Positions 33,906 to 40,487 of a DNA stretch of 64,000 nucleotides are shown here, in pieces. This DNA is from Bacteroidales bacterium (GTDB lineage Bacteria; Bacteroidota; Bacteroidia; Bacteroidales; UBA932). A program made the translations under genes and the position numbers. Location: positions 62,001 to 126,000 of the forward strand of contig JAFVVN010000016.1 in the NCBI GenBank assembly GCA_017502125.1, read 5' to 3'. Below the pieces are notes generated by a model, which searched no databases, was not told the origin of the DNA, and saw nothing but the letters and a program-made list of their open reading frames with translations. The first letter of the stretch is position 1. Every line of letters starts with the position of its first letter.

Positions 33906-33916
33906 TCTGCAAACAA

Positions 33917-33948
33917 GGGGGCGACTAATAAGTGATTTAGTCGCCCCC
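33917..33948 (+). terminator. Terminator hairpin after toxin gene 1
   Basis: GGGGGCGACTAA and TTAGTCGCCCCC form a perfect 12-bp stem with an 8-nt loop, 12 bp after the toxin stop. No T-run follows. Confidence 0.65.
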
Positions 33949-33961
33949 ACTGTCATATCAC

Positions 33962-34072
33962 GTATTCACTTCCGGCAGCACCCTTTTCGCCTGCTTCACG
34001 GCCTTGCGCGCGGTCTTCCCGCCCTCCATCCGCATCAGCGTCGCCACACTGGGGTTTGTGGGAGGGGCGTAG
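33962..34072 (+). repeat. 111-bp copy of the comF 3' end, with stop codon
   Basis: Matches comF 30578-30688 at about 105 of 111 positions and keeps the comF reading frame to the TAG. The coding changes are mild (Thr to Ala, Val to Ile, Ala to Gly), as between orthologous comF alleles. Confidence 0.85.
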
Positions 34073-34110
34073 CGCCAGATGCACATGTTATAGAAATTTA
34101 CTGCATTATT

Positions 34111-34142
34111 ATTGCATATCACAACACAATGTAATACATTTG
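34111..34142 (+). promoter_or_regulatory. Promoter of toxin-antitoxin pair 2
   Basis: ATTG (34111-34114), 20-bp spacer, TACATTTG (34135-34142), then the ATG at 34163. A TGCATTATTATTGCA dyad overlaps the -33 side and may be the antitoxin operator. Confidence 0.6.
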
Positions 34143-34162
34143 CAAGACAAATAACAGTAATT

Positions 34163-34456
34163 ATGGGACAGTCAACAATATCAATCAGAGTAGATGACAA
34201 GCTGAAAAAGAGTTTTGATGAACTCTGCAGCGAGATTGGCTTAAGCAACTCCGCTGCCGTGACAATTTTCATGAAGGCCGCAGTGAGAGAAAAACGCATA
34301 CCGTTTGAACTCCGCACTGAAACAGAAGATGAGATCCGTGCAAAAGGACTTGCGGCTTTTCACAAATTGAGAGCAATTGCACAGGAAAACGGCGTGGCTG
34401 GAATGAGTCTTGAGGAGATTAATGAGGAGATAAGATTAGCAAGAAGGGGCGAATAG
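34163..34456 (+). CDS. RelB/DinJ-family antitoxin, pair 2
   Basis: A 97-residue ribbon-helix-helix antitoxin (MGQSTISIRVDDKLKKSFDE, LCSEIGLSNSAAVTIFMKAA) aligned along its whole length with the pair-1 antitoxin but clearly diverged. The start at 34163 follows a good promoter; an in-frame upstream TTG lies in the promoter itself. It ends EINEEIRLARRGE, 2 bp before the toxin start. It should neutralise the adjacent PIN toxin; whether it cross-reacts with toxin 1, whose C-terminal third is nearly identical, is an open and interesting point. Confidence 0.85.
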   Translation: MGQSTISIRVDDKLKKSFDELCSEIGLSNSAAVTIFMKAAVREKRIPFELRTETEDEIRAKGLAAFHKLRAIAQENGVAGMSLEEINEEIRLARRGE

Positions 34457-34458
34457 AG

Positions 34459-34923
34459 ATGGTTAAGATTTACGCTGTCATTGACACGAACGTGCTCGTA
34501 TCTGCGCTGCTTTCTCGCTTTAAGGATACCAGCACTGTACAATTGCTGCAATTATTGATTCTTGGAGAGATTACGCCAATATATAATGATGAGATATTTG
34601 AGGAATATCAGACTGTATTGACCCGGTCAAAATTTGGTTTTCCTGACACACTCATAGACGAAACCCTTGACGTTATCAGAAGGTATGGTATAAACTCATC
34701 AAGAACGGAGGCATCCGAACAACTACCTGACCCGAAAGATGTCGTTTTCTATGAGGTGGCTTTATCCGTGGAAGACTCATTCCTTGTAACCGGCAACATA
34801 AAGCATTTCCCAAAGAAGCCGTTCGTAGTAACCCCTGCCGAAATGCTGCAGATCATCCAAGAGATGAAATCACCAAAGACCGGTCTGCTTTCGGAGCCCC
34901 AGGCAAGGTACGGAAAGAAGTGA
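34459..34923 (+). CDS. PIN-domain toxin, pair 2
   Basis: A 154-residue PIN protein with Asp8 (YAVIDTNVLVSALLS), a conserved Glu in FEEYQTVL and Asp in QLPDPKDVVFYEVALS. From CCTTGTAACCGG (34782) onward its DNA is nearly identical to toxin gene 1, while the first two thirds differ at many positions. This mosaic pattern points to recombination or gene conversion between the modules. It is expected to be an Mg-dependent ribonuclease inhibited by the upstream antitoxin. Confidence 0.85.
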   Translation: MVKIYAVIDTNVLVSALLSRFKDTSTVQLLQLLILGEITPIYNDEIFEEYQTVLTRSKFGFPDTLIDETLDVIRRYGINSSRTEASEQLPDPKDVVFYEVALSVEDSFLVTGNIKHFPKKPFVVTPAEMLQIIQEMKSPKTGLLSEPQARYGKK

Positions 34924-34934
34924 TCTGCAAACAA

Positions 34935-34964
34935 GGGGCGACTAATAAGTGATTTAGTCGCCCC
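34935..34964 (+). terminator. Terminator hairpin after toxin gene 2
   Basis: GGGGCGACTAA / TTAGTCGCCCC, the same hairpin as at 33917-33948 but one G:C pair shorter. Confidence 0.65.
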
Positions 34965-34978
34965 CACTGTCATATCAC

Positions 34979-35089
34979 GTATTCACTTCCGGCAGCACCC
35001 TTTTCTCCTGCTTCACGGCCTTGCGCGCGGTCTTCCCGCCCTCTGTCCGCATCAGCGTCGCCACACTGAGGTTTGTGGGAGGGGCGTAG
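34979..35089 (+). repeat. 111-bp copy of the comF 3' end, last in the row
   Basis: Differs from the copy at 33962-34072 at about four positions and again keeps the comF frame to TAG. It marks the far end of the module row. Confidence 0.85.
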
Positions 35090-35288
35090 CGCTAGACGCA
35101 CATGTTATAGAAATTTACTGCATTATTATTGCATATTCCAATTATACCGTTGAATGGACAGTGCATTGCACTTTTTTGCATCGGTATGATTAGTGCATTG
35201 CATAAATAGGGGTGGATTGGGGCGTGATTCCGAAGAAATGTCTAAATTTGAAGAGTGGTGGAACATTGATTTCTAAATAAAGGATATT
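35090..35288. other. Non-coding stretch after the module row
   Basis: The first ~48 bp repeat the start of the pair-2 promoter region. Two copies of the 9-mer TGCATTGCA follow at 35162-35170 and 35194-35202, 32 bp apart, resembling the TGCA dyads at the toxin-antitoxin promoters. No gene or clear promoter for the DUF1295 gene was found. Confidence 0.5.
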
Positions 35289-36092
35289 ATGAACTATTTG
35301 TTGATTCTTCTTGCCGTTTCGATGGCAGTTTCAGGACTGGGATGGATATATTTCATCTATTTCTTCAGCATTGGCTATGGATTTGGCGTGTCGGCCCTGG
35401 CAGTGGCCATAGCTGCACTTTTCTGGGATGTATTGACGGTCCCTACCGCTCTTCTCTGCGCCGTGATGTTCATTTTCGGATGCAGACTCGGTCTCTATCT
35501 TCTTACCCGGGAGAAGAGATCCCCTGAATATAAGAAAATCCTCTACGGACCGGATGCTGCTAAGAAAAAACCACTGTTCGTTGTGATCACAGTGTGGATT
35601 TTCTGTGCATTGCTTTATGTCGGCCAGGTCAGTCCTGTAGCATTTTTCCTTGCAAACAAAGCATCTGGTGCTCCGGTGAATGAAGTCTGGACTTGGGTGG
35701 GAGCCTGCCTGATGGCTTCCGGTGTCATTCTTGAAAGCGTTGCGGACGCACAGAAGAAGGCGGCCAAGAAGATAAACAAGCACAGATTCGTGGACACAGG
35801 GGTGTACCGGCTGGTCCGTTGCCCTAATTACCTTGGCGAGCTCGTGATCTGGACAGGATCATTCATCGTCTGCTTCGGAGCATGCTGCACCCTTTGGCAG
35901 TGGATCATCGCTGCAATCGGATACATCGGAATCGTATATGTGATGTTCAGCGGTGCACGAAGACTTGAAATCCGCCAGAACGGAGCCTACGGACAGGACC
36001 CTGAGTATCAGGCATATATAAAGAAAACTCCTATCCTTCTTCCATTCGTTCCACTCTACAGTGTGGAAAGGCATAAATGGCTGCAGGCATAG
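35289..36092 (+). CDS. DUF1295 / steroid 5-alpha-reductase-like membrane protein
   Basis: A 267-residue integral membrane protein with about six or seven hydrophobic segments (for example LLILLAVSMAVSGLGWIYFI and VVITVWIFCALLYVGQV). The C-terminal half has the family signature RFVDTGVYRLVRCPNYLGEL with the later EYQAYIKKTPILLPF, as in isoprenylcysteine-methyltransferase/5-alpha-reductase relatives. Substrate is unknown; a lipid or isoprenoid is plausible. It stands alone and ends before a strong hairpin at 36125-36167. It marks the return to ordinary chromosomal genes after the comF modules. Confidence 0.82.
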   Translation: MNYLLILLAVSMAVSGLGWIYFIYFFSIGYGFGVSALAVAIAALFWDVLTVPTALLCAVMFIFGCRLGLYLLTREKRSPEYKKILYGPDAAKKKPLFVVITVWIFCALLYVGQVSPVAFFLANKASGAPVNEVWTWVGACLMASGVILESVADAQKKAAKKINKHRFVDTGVYRLVRCPNYLGELVIWTGSFIVCFGACCTLWQWIIAAIGYIGIVYVMFSGARRLEIRQNGAYGQDPEYQAYIKKTPILLPFVPLYSVERHKWLQA

Positions 36093-36124
36093 GTATGGAA
36101 CGAAACACTGATTCTGACACCGAC

Positions 36125-36167
36125 AAAGGGCTGTATTCTATGACTTTTTCAAGGAATACAGCCCTTT
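36125..36167 (+). terminator. Terminator after the DUF1295 gene
   Basis: AAAGGGCTGTATTC (36125-36138) pairs perfectly with GAATACAGCCCTTT (36154-36167); 15-nt loop. It may serve both strands, since the leftward fragment at 36181-36435 also ends here. Confidence 0.75.
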
Positions 36168-36180
36168 GAATATGGAAGAT

Positions 36181-36435
36181 TCAGGGCCTCACGGCAATCC
36201 TTTCGGATGGGATGAAATAGAATCTATGGATATCGAAGGCTGTCTGCTCGTCTGCAGCCAATATGCGGTCTGAATGCCTAAGGATCCATTTCAGCCGATG
36301 ATGAAGCCAATGCCTTCTGAGCCAGCCATACGGATGGGATGGATCACGAAGAAAACTCAGATCCCTGACCTCGACGACGGTCTCCCCCGTGGAGGGGTCG
36401 ATATATCTCCGCATTATTTTCGTATCCTGACCCAT
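36181..36435 (-). pseudogene. Probable remnant of a GT4-type glycosyltransferase
   Basis: An 84-codon leftward frame. Its last part, HSDRILAADEQTAFDIHRFY and FIPSERIAV, matches the usual GT4 stretch in which the acceptor-side domain ends (sensing of D-R-I-x-A and a Tyr-x-I-P-x-x-x-I pattern). A functional enzyme would need some 200 more residues on either side, and the frame stops at 36181. I read it as a decayed internal fragment; a tiny functional protein is less likely. It overlaps nothing but abuts the PAP2 promoter at 36440-36472. Confidence 0.5.
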
Positions 36436-36439
36436 ATAC

Positions 36440-36472
36440 TTTGTAATTTTGCCGCTAATTTATGTATTTTTG
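36440..36472 (+). promoter_or_regulatory. Promoter of the PAP2 gene
   Basis: TTTG (36440-36443), 21-bp spacer and TATTTTTG (36465-36472), 11 bp before the ATG at 36484. This settles the start codon, since the frame is open further upstream. Confidence 0.75.
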
Positions 36473-36483
36473 CCGCCAAAACC

Positions 36484-37614
36484 ATGAATATGCAACGATT
36501 GATCATATACATGACTGCGGCGGTTGCTCTTTTCCTGTCTTCCGGCCATGAGATGGAGGCTCAGATCGCATCCGGGAATGCAAAGCTCCTGCAGGACTTC
36601 CATATGGACCGGGACATATACGAACTCCGTCACTCAGTGATGCCGGACTTCCGTTATATATATGACGACTTCACCCAATATGCTCCGGCAGCAGTGATGC
36701 TCGGAATGAAGGCTGCAGGATATGAGAGCCGCACGAAATGGGGCGGAATGCTCGTGTCTGACGCCTTCTCGGTGGGAATCATGACGGTGACAGTCAGAGG
36801 TATCAAATATATAGTCAACAGGGAAAGGCCGAACGGGGGAAAACATTCGTTTCCTTCCGGACACACCGCGACATCCTTCATGACGGCGACCATGCTCCAC
36901 AAGGAATATGGCTGGAGAAGTCCATGGTTCAGCATAGGAGGATATACGGTGGCGGCACTGACCGGAGTGTCAAGAATAATGAACAACATGCACTGGATGA
37001 GCGATGTGGTGGCAGGAGCGGCAATCGGCATCGGGTCAGTCCATCTGGGCTATTTCATCACGGACAAGATCTTCAAGGACAAGCATCTGTATGACGGCTA
37101 TGTGAAGCCAGAATTCGTGTATGACAGCAGCAGGAAGCACTATACGGCGGAACTTCTGTTCGGCAGACGGTTCATCCTCTGCAACAGACAGCAGAAGGTC
37201 ATGGGAATGGAACCGGTGCGAGGTTCGCTAACGGGAGTCCAGGCAGATGTTCCAGTAATTGCCGGAACAGGTGTGACAGTGAGGGCTGCCGCAGGTTCAC
37301 TGACATATGCATCAGGTTCATCTTCAACATTATATTCGACCACAGCCGGAGGTTACTGGAACCATCACTTTGCCAAGATACTTGAGTTTCAAGGAAAGGC
37401 CGGAGTCGGCTGTGCATGGGACGGAGCACCAGCCGGGGACGTATCTGTCGGAGCAGATTTCACAGTGGGAGTCGCCCTCAGTCTCATCATGGACAACAAC
37501 TTCAAGCTCAAGGGATTCTTCGACTACGAAGCAGTCAGCCGCAGGTCCAGCCCCCTCATCCGACCATGGATGCACAGCTTCATCCTGGGCTACTCGGTAG
37601 GCTGGTTCTGGTAA
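36484..37614 (+). CDS. PAP2-family phosphatase with outer-membrane-barrel-like C-terminus
   Basis: A 376-residue protein with an N-terminal signal or anchor (MNMQRLIIYMTAAVALFLSS). The three PAP2 motifs are complete: K108-x6-R115-P116 (KYIVNRERP), PSGH at 124-127, and S163-R164-x5-H170 with Asp174 (SRIMNNMHWMSD). Such enzymes dephosphorylate lipid or isoprenoid phosphates or lipid A at the outer face of the membrane. Residues ~215-376 are unlike the phosphatase domain: alternating strands rich in Gly, Thr and aromatic residues, ending in the aromatic tail GYSVGWFW, as in outer-membrane barrels. The combination would place the enzyme in or at the outer membrane. Promoter at 36440-36472 supports this start. 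Confidence 0.85.
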   Translation: MNMQRLIIYMTAAVALFLSSGHEMEAQIASGNAKLLQDFHMDRDIYELRHSVMPDFRYIYDDFTQYAPAAVMLGMKAAGYESRTKWGGMLVSDAFSVGIMTVTVRGIKYIVNRERPNGGKHSFPSGHTATSFMTATMLHKEYGWRSPWFSIGGYTVAALTGVSRIMNNMHWMSDVVAGAAIGIGSVHLGYFITDKIFKDKHLYDGYVKPEFVYDSSRKHYTAELLFGRRFILCNRQQKVMGMEPVRGSLTGVQADVPVIAGTGVTVRAAAGSLTYASGSSSTLYSTTAGGYWNHHFAKILEFQGKAGVGCAWDGAPAGDVSVGADFTVGVALSLIMDNNFKLKGFFDYEAVSRRSSPLIRPWMHSFILGYSVGWFW

Positions 37615-37682
37615 GATTATAGAAGGAAGTCACACCGATTATTCTGAAATTCCAATTTTTAAACTATATTTGCACCCGGTTC

Positions 37683-37768
37683 GCCTTGGTGGTGGAATAG
37701 GTAGACACGCGGGACTTAAAATCCCGTGGCCAGCAATGGCCGTACGGGTTCGATTCCCGTCCGAGGCA
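37683..37768 (+). tRNA. tRNA-Leu (anticodon TAA)
   Basis: An 86-nt class II tRNA. The acceptor stem GCCTTGG/CCGAGGC, anticodon loop CTTAAAA (anticodon TAA), a long variable arm and the T-loop GGTTCGATTCC are all present, with A as discriminator. CCA is not encoded. Confidence 0.95.
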
Positions 37769-37772
37769 CATT

Positions 37773-37804
37773 AATCGTCCTTCTATATATCTGGAAGGAC
37801 GATT
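37773..37804 (+). terminator. Terminator of tRNA-Leu
   Basis: AATCGTCCTTC (37773-37783) pairs with GAAGGACGATT (37794-37804), followed by a T-rich run. Confidence 0.8.
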
Positions 37805-37832
37805 TTTGTTTTTTTCAGGCGGAGCTGTCCTT

Positions 37833-38008
37833 GGGCTGAACTGCGGAGCTTGTTCTGAGCGGCTGGCTGGGGCTGAGTGCGGAGCTTGTTCTGAGTGGCT
37901 GGCTGGCGTATTTAAGCATATGGGCCAGCAGACCTTTGCAGCGAGCGGGATCTCTTTGGGGTGTAGCATGCTTTGAGTAGCTTGACCCTCGTATTTGCCA
38001 GCTGCGGT
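37833..38008. repeat. Repeat-rich DNA after tRNA-Leu, related to the 31879-31906 palindrome
   Basis: GCGGAGCTTGTTCTGAG followed by (C/T)GGCTGGCTGG occurs twice with a 36-bp period (from 37843 and 37879). The second unit continues into GGCGTATTTAAGCATATGGGCCAG, which can fold, and a looser copy with TTTGAG and GTATTTGCCAGC appears near 37972-38003. The same words occur at 31874-31906. No gene is evident in 37805-38258. Confidence 0.5.
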
Positions 38009-38032
38009 CCCTGTGCTGCTCTTCCGAAGTTC

Positions 38033-38147
38033 ACAATCAAAAATCCCGCAGAATTTTGATTGTAACAACCCCTTTTAGTCAGGAACTGCCGAAAAACATC
38101 TTTTTCCGCGATTACGATCAAAGAATCCGCCGGTTTTTTGATTGTAA
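38033..38147. repeat. Two similar hairpins with TTTTGATTGTAAC arms
   Basis: ACAATCAAAA/TTTTGATTGT (38033-38042, 38054-38063) and TTACGATCAAA/TTTGATTGTAA (38112-38122, 38137-38147, one G:T pair) lie 80 bp apart and share their right-arm sequence. Function unknown. Confidence 0.45.
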
Positions 38148-38196
38148 CTGGGGAGAGGACAGCTGCAAGTTTTGGTTTCCGTACAACACATTTCAC

Positions 38197-38232
38197 CATT
38201 CAGACCTGCATCATATGGAGCAGGTCTGAATG
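38197..38232 (-). terminator. Terminator of the large leftward operon
   Basis: CATTCAGACCTGC (38197-38209) and GCAGGTCTGAATG (38220-38232) form a perfect 13-bp stem, 27 bp past the GH3 stop. It is the first convincing terminator in the leftward operon. Confidence 0.75.
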
Positions 38233-38258
38233 ATGAAAGGATAACGCGGGGAGAATAG

Positions 38259-40484
38259 TTAGAGTACCGTGAAGGCAGATTCGAGAAGAGCATCGCTGTT
38301 GTCTCCCACCCATACCTTGAAGTCACCGCTCTCCTGGGCGAACTTCATGTCTGCACGACAGAAGGACAGGTCATCCGGGGTGAGTGTAAACTCGATCTCC
38401 TGTGATTCTCCGCTTTTGAGAAAGATTCGGCGGAATCCCTTGAGCTCACGAACCGGACGGGTGGTCGAAGCGACCATATCCCGAAGATAAAGCTGAGCCA
38501 CAGTAGCAGCATCCATGCTCCCGACATTAGTGACCCTCACTCTCACACGCACCGGTTCACCTTGATGGACAGCGGGAGTCATTACCTCAAGAGAATCATA
38601 GACAAACTCTGTGTAACTCAGCCCATATCCAAAAGGATACAGTGGCGAATTGGGGGTCATAAGATAACATGACTGATATATCTTTCTTGAACCAGGCGTT
38701 CTCAGACCTATGCCATCAGCTGGACGACCGGTATTCTTATGATTATATCTGATGGGAATCTGGCCGTCACATCGAGGAAATGACATGGTAAGGTGACCGG
38801 AAGGAGAATAGTCTCCACTCACAAGGTCAGCTATGGCATGTCCTCCCATTGTACCAGGATGCCAGGCAAGGAGAAGGGCGTCAATATTATCTATCACAGA
38901 CTCCAATGCCATCGGACGCCCTGTCGTAAGAATAACCACAACAGGCTTTCCAGTTGCCTTGACAGCGGCAAGCAGCTTTTTCTGACACTCTGGAAGCTCC
39001 ACAGTGGTCATCGATGCAGCTTCTCCGCTCAATTCTCCAGGGAAACCGAGAACAAGAACAGCCACATCAGCATTTTTCGCTGCACGCACTGCTTCATTCA
39101 CTCCTCCGGAAACTTCAGCAAAAGCCTCACATCCTTTCACAACATGTACGCGTCCCGGAAATCTCGCCTTGAAGCCCTCATCGACAGTCACGGTCCTGTC
39201 ATAGTCCCTGAATGCCGTCCATGATCCCAGCATTGCCCTTGGAGATGATAAAAAAGGACCGATAAGAGCTATTTCTTTCGCATCATCCAGAGGAAGGACA
39301 CCATCATTCTTCAGGAGCACCATGGATTCACGGGCGATTTCACGGGCAACATCCAGGGTTTCATCCCGATATATGGCTTCAGCATACCTTTCCGCTCCTC
39401 CATATCTGAACGGGTCTTCAAAAAGCCCAAGCCTATATTTAGCCATGAGGATATTCCGGCACATGCGGTCTATCTCTTTCTCCGGAATCAGTCCTTCCTT
39501 CACAAGTGCCTCACCATGACTTAAATAGCTTCCAGAAACCATATCCATATCAAGACAAGCTCTCATGGCCAGAAAGGCCGCATCCTTTGCATCTGCCGCC
39601 ACTCCATGCTTTATCATCTCCGTAACCGCCCTATAATCAGACACTACGAATCCGTCGAAGCCCAGTTCATCTCTCAGTAGGGTCTTCAGAAGCCACTCAT
39701 TCCCTGATGCAGGGAGCGCATCAAAGTCATTGAACGAGGTCATTGCAGTGGCTGCACCAGCTTCCAACGCAGCTTTGTACGGGGGAAGATACCTATCGCG
39801 GAACATCCTTTCAGACATATCCACCGTATTATAGTCCCTTCCCGCTTCAGGAGCGCCATAGGCAGCGAAATGCTTCACACACGCCATGATGGTGCTGCTG
39901 TCTGCCAGATCAGCACCCTGATAGCCTTCAACCATAGCTGCAGATATCCTTGCTGCAAGAAACGGATCTTCTCCAGAACCTTCCGAGACACGTCCCCAAC
40001 GTGGATCTGCAGAAATGTCGCACATCGGGGAAAAGGTCCACGATATGCCCATAGCTGATGCCTCATATGCCGCCAGCTCGGCAGACTTTCTGATTGCCTC
40101 AACATTCCACGAACAGGATGATGCCAGATTTATAGGGAATATGACCTTGCAGCCGTGAATAATGTCATGTCCAAACAGAATAGGGATTCCAAGCCTGGAA
40201 CTATCCACAGCCAGACGCTGCATTTCCTCTATTTCCTGAGGGGTCTTCAGATTGAGAATGGATCCGATCTCTCCGGACTTCACCATGGTGCGTACATCGA
40301 TCTGCTCTCCTTGAGGTCCGGTGACGACACCTGTGCTGGGCGCAAACTGACTCATCTGGCCAATTTTCTCCCTGAGAGTCATCTGACTCATAAGGTCATC
40401 AACAAATTTATCAGCTTCTGTCCTTGGAGTACACCCACCAAGGATTCCGACCAGAAACATAATTACTAATGATATTCTTCTCAT
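38259..40484 (-). CDS. GH3-family beta-glycosidase lipoprotein (BglX-like)
   Basis: A 741-residue lipoprotein (MRRISLVIMFLVGILGGCTP, Cys18). It has the full GH3 layout: TIM barrel (~25-350) with substrate motif VKHFAAYGAPEAGRDYNTVD and nucleophile Asp283 in GFDGFVVSDYRAV, an alpha/beta sandwich (~380-600), and a fibronectin-like C-terminal domain (GYGLSYTEFVYDSL onward). Members remove terminal beta-glucose, xylose, N-acetylglucosamine or other units. It is the last gene of the leftward operon, 3 bp after GH2, and is followed by a terminator. Sugar specificity cannot be stated. Confidence 0.93.
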   Translation of the reverse strand: MRRISLVIMFLVGILGGCTPRTEADKFVDDLMSQMTLREKIGQMSQFAPSTGVVTGPQGEQIDVRTMVKSGEIGSILNLKTPQEIEEMQRLAVDSSRLGIPILFGHDIIHGCKVIFPINLASSCSWNVEAIRKSAELAAYEASAMGISWTFSPMCDISADPRWGRVSEGSGEDPFLAARISAAMVEGYQGADLADSSTIMACVKHFAAYGAPEAGRDYNTVDMSERMFRDRYLPPYKAALEAGAATAMTSFNDFDALPASGNEWLLKTLLRDELGFDGFVVSDYRAVTEMIKHGVAADAKDAAFLAMRACLDMDMVSGSYLSHGEALVKEGLIPEKEIDRMCRNILMAKYRLGLFEDPFRYGGAERYAEAIYRDETLDVAREIARESMVLLKNDGVLPLDDAKEIALIGPFLSSPRAMLGSWTAFRDYDRTVTVDEGFKARFPGRVHVVKGCEAFAEVSGGVNEAVRAAKNADVAVLVLGFPGELSGEAASMTTVELPECQKKLLAAVKATGKPVVVILTTGRPMALESVIDNIDALLLAWHPGTMGGHAIADLVSGDYSPSGHLTMSFPRCDGQIPIRYNHKNTGRPADGIGLRTPGSRKIYQSCYLMTPNSPLYPFGYGLSYTEFVYDSLEVMTPAVHQGEPVRVRVRVTNVGSMDAATVAQLYLRDMVASTTRPVRELKGFRRIFLKSGESQEIEFTLTPDDLSFCRADMKFAQESGDFKVWVGDNSDALLESAFTVL

Positions 40485-40487
40485 TTT

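Larger units (their letters stand above)
33764..34120. repeat. ~355-bp near-identical direct repeat, copy 1
   Basis: Spans the 3' end of toxin gene 1, its terminator, a comF 3' end and the first part of the pair-2 promoter region. The second copy is 34782-35137, about 1017 bp away. Confidence 0.8.
34782..35137. repeat. ~355-bp near-identical direct repeat, copy 2
   Basis: Second copy of 33764-34120. It ends inside sequence corresponding to a toxin-antitoxin promoter region that is not followed by another pair, so it looks like the stub of a lost or truncated module. Confidence 0.8.

Noticed and set aside
30379..35089. Similar leftward peptides (APPTN.SVATLMR...) at several places downstream of comF
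   Set aside because: They are antisense readings of the repeated comF 3' end, not a gene family.
30689..35288. Integrative element with its own integrase at comF
   Set aside because: No tyrosine or serine recombinase is encoded between comF and the DUF1295 gene; if inserts are site specific, the enzyme must act from elsewhere.
36274..36483. Upstream in-frame extension of the PAP2 gene
   Set aside because: The added residues are unlike a signal sequence and overlap the promoter at 36440-36472; the ATG at 36484 is followed by a good signal segment.
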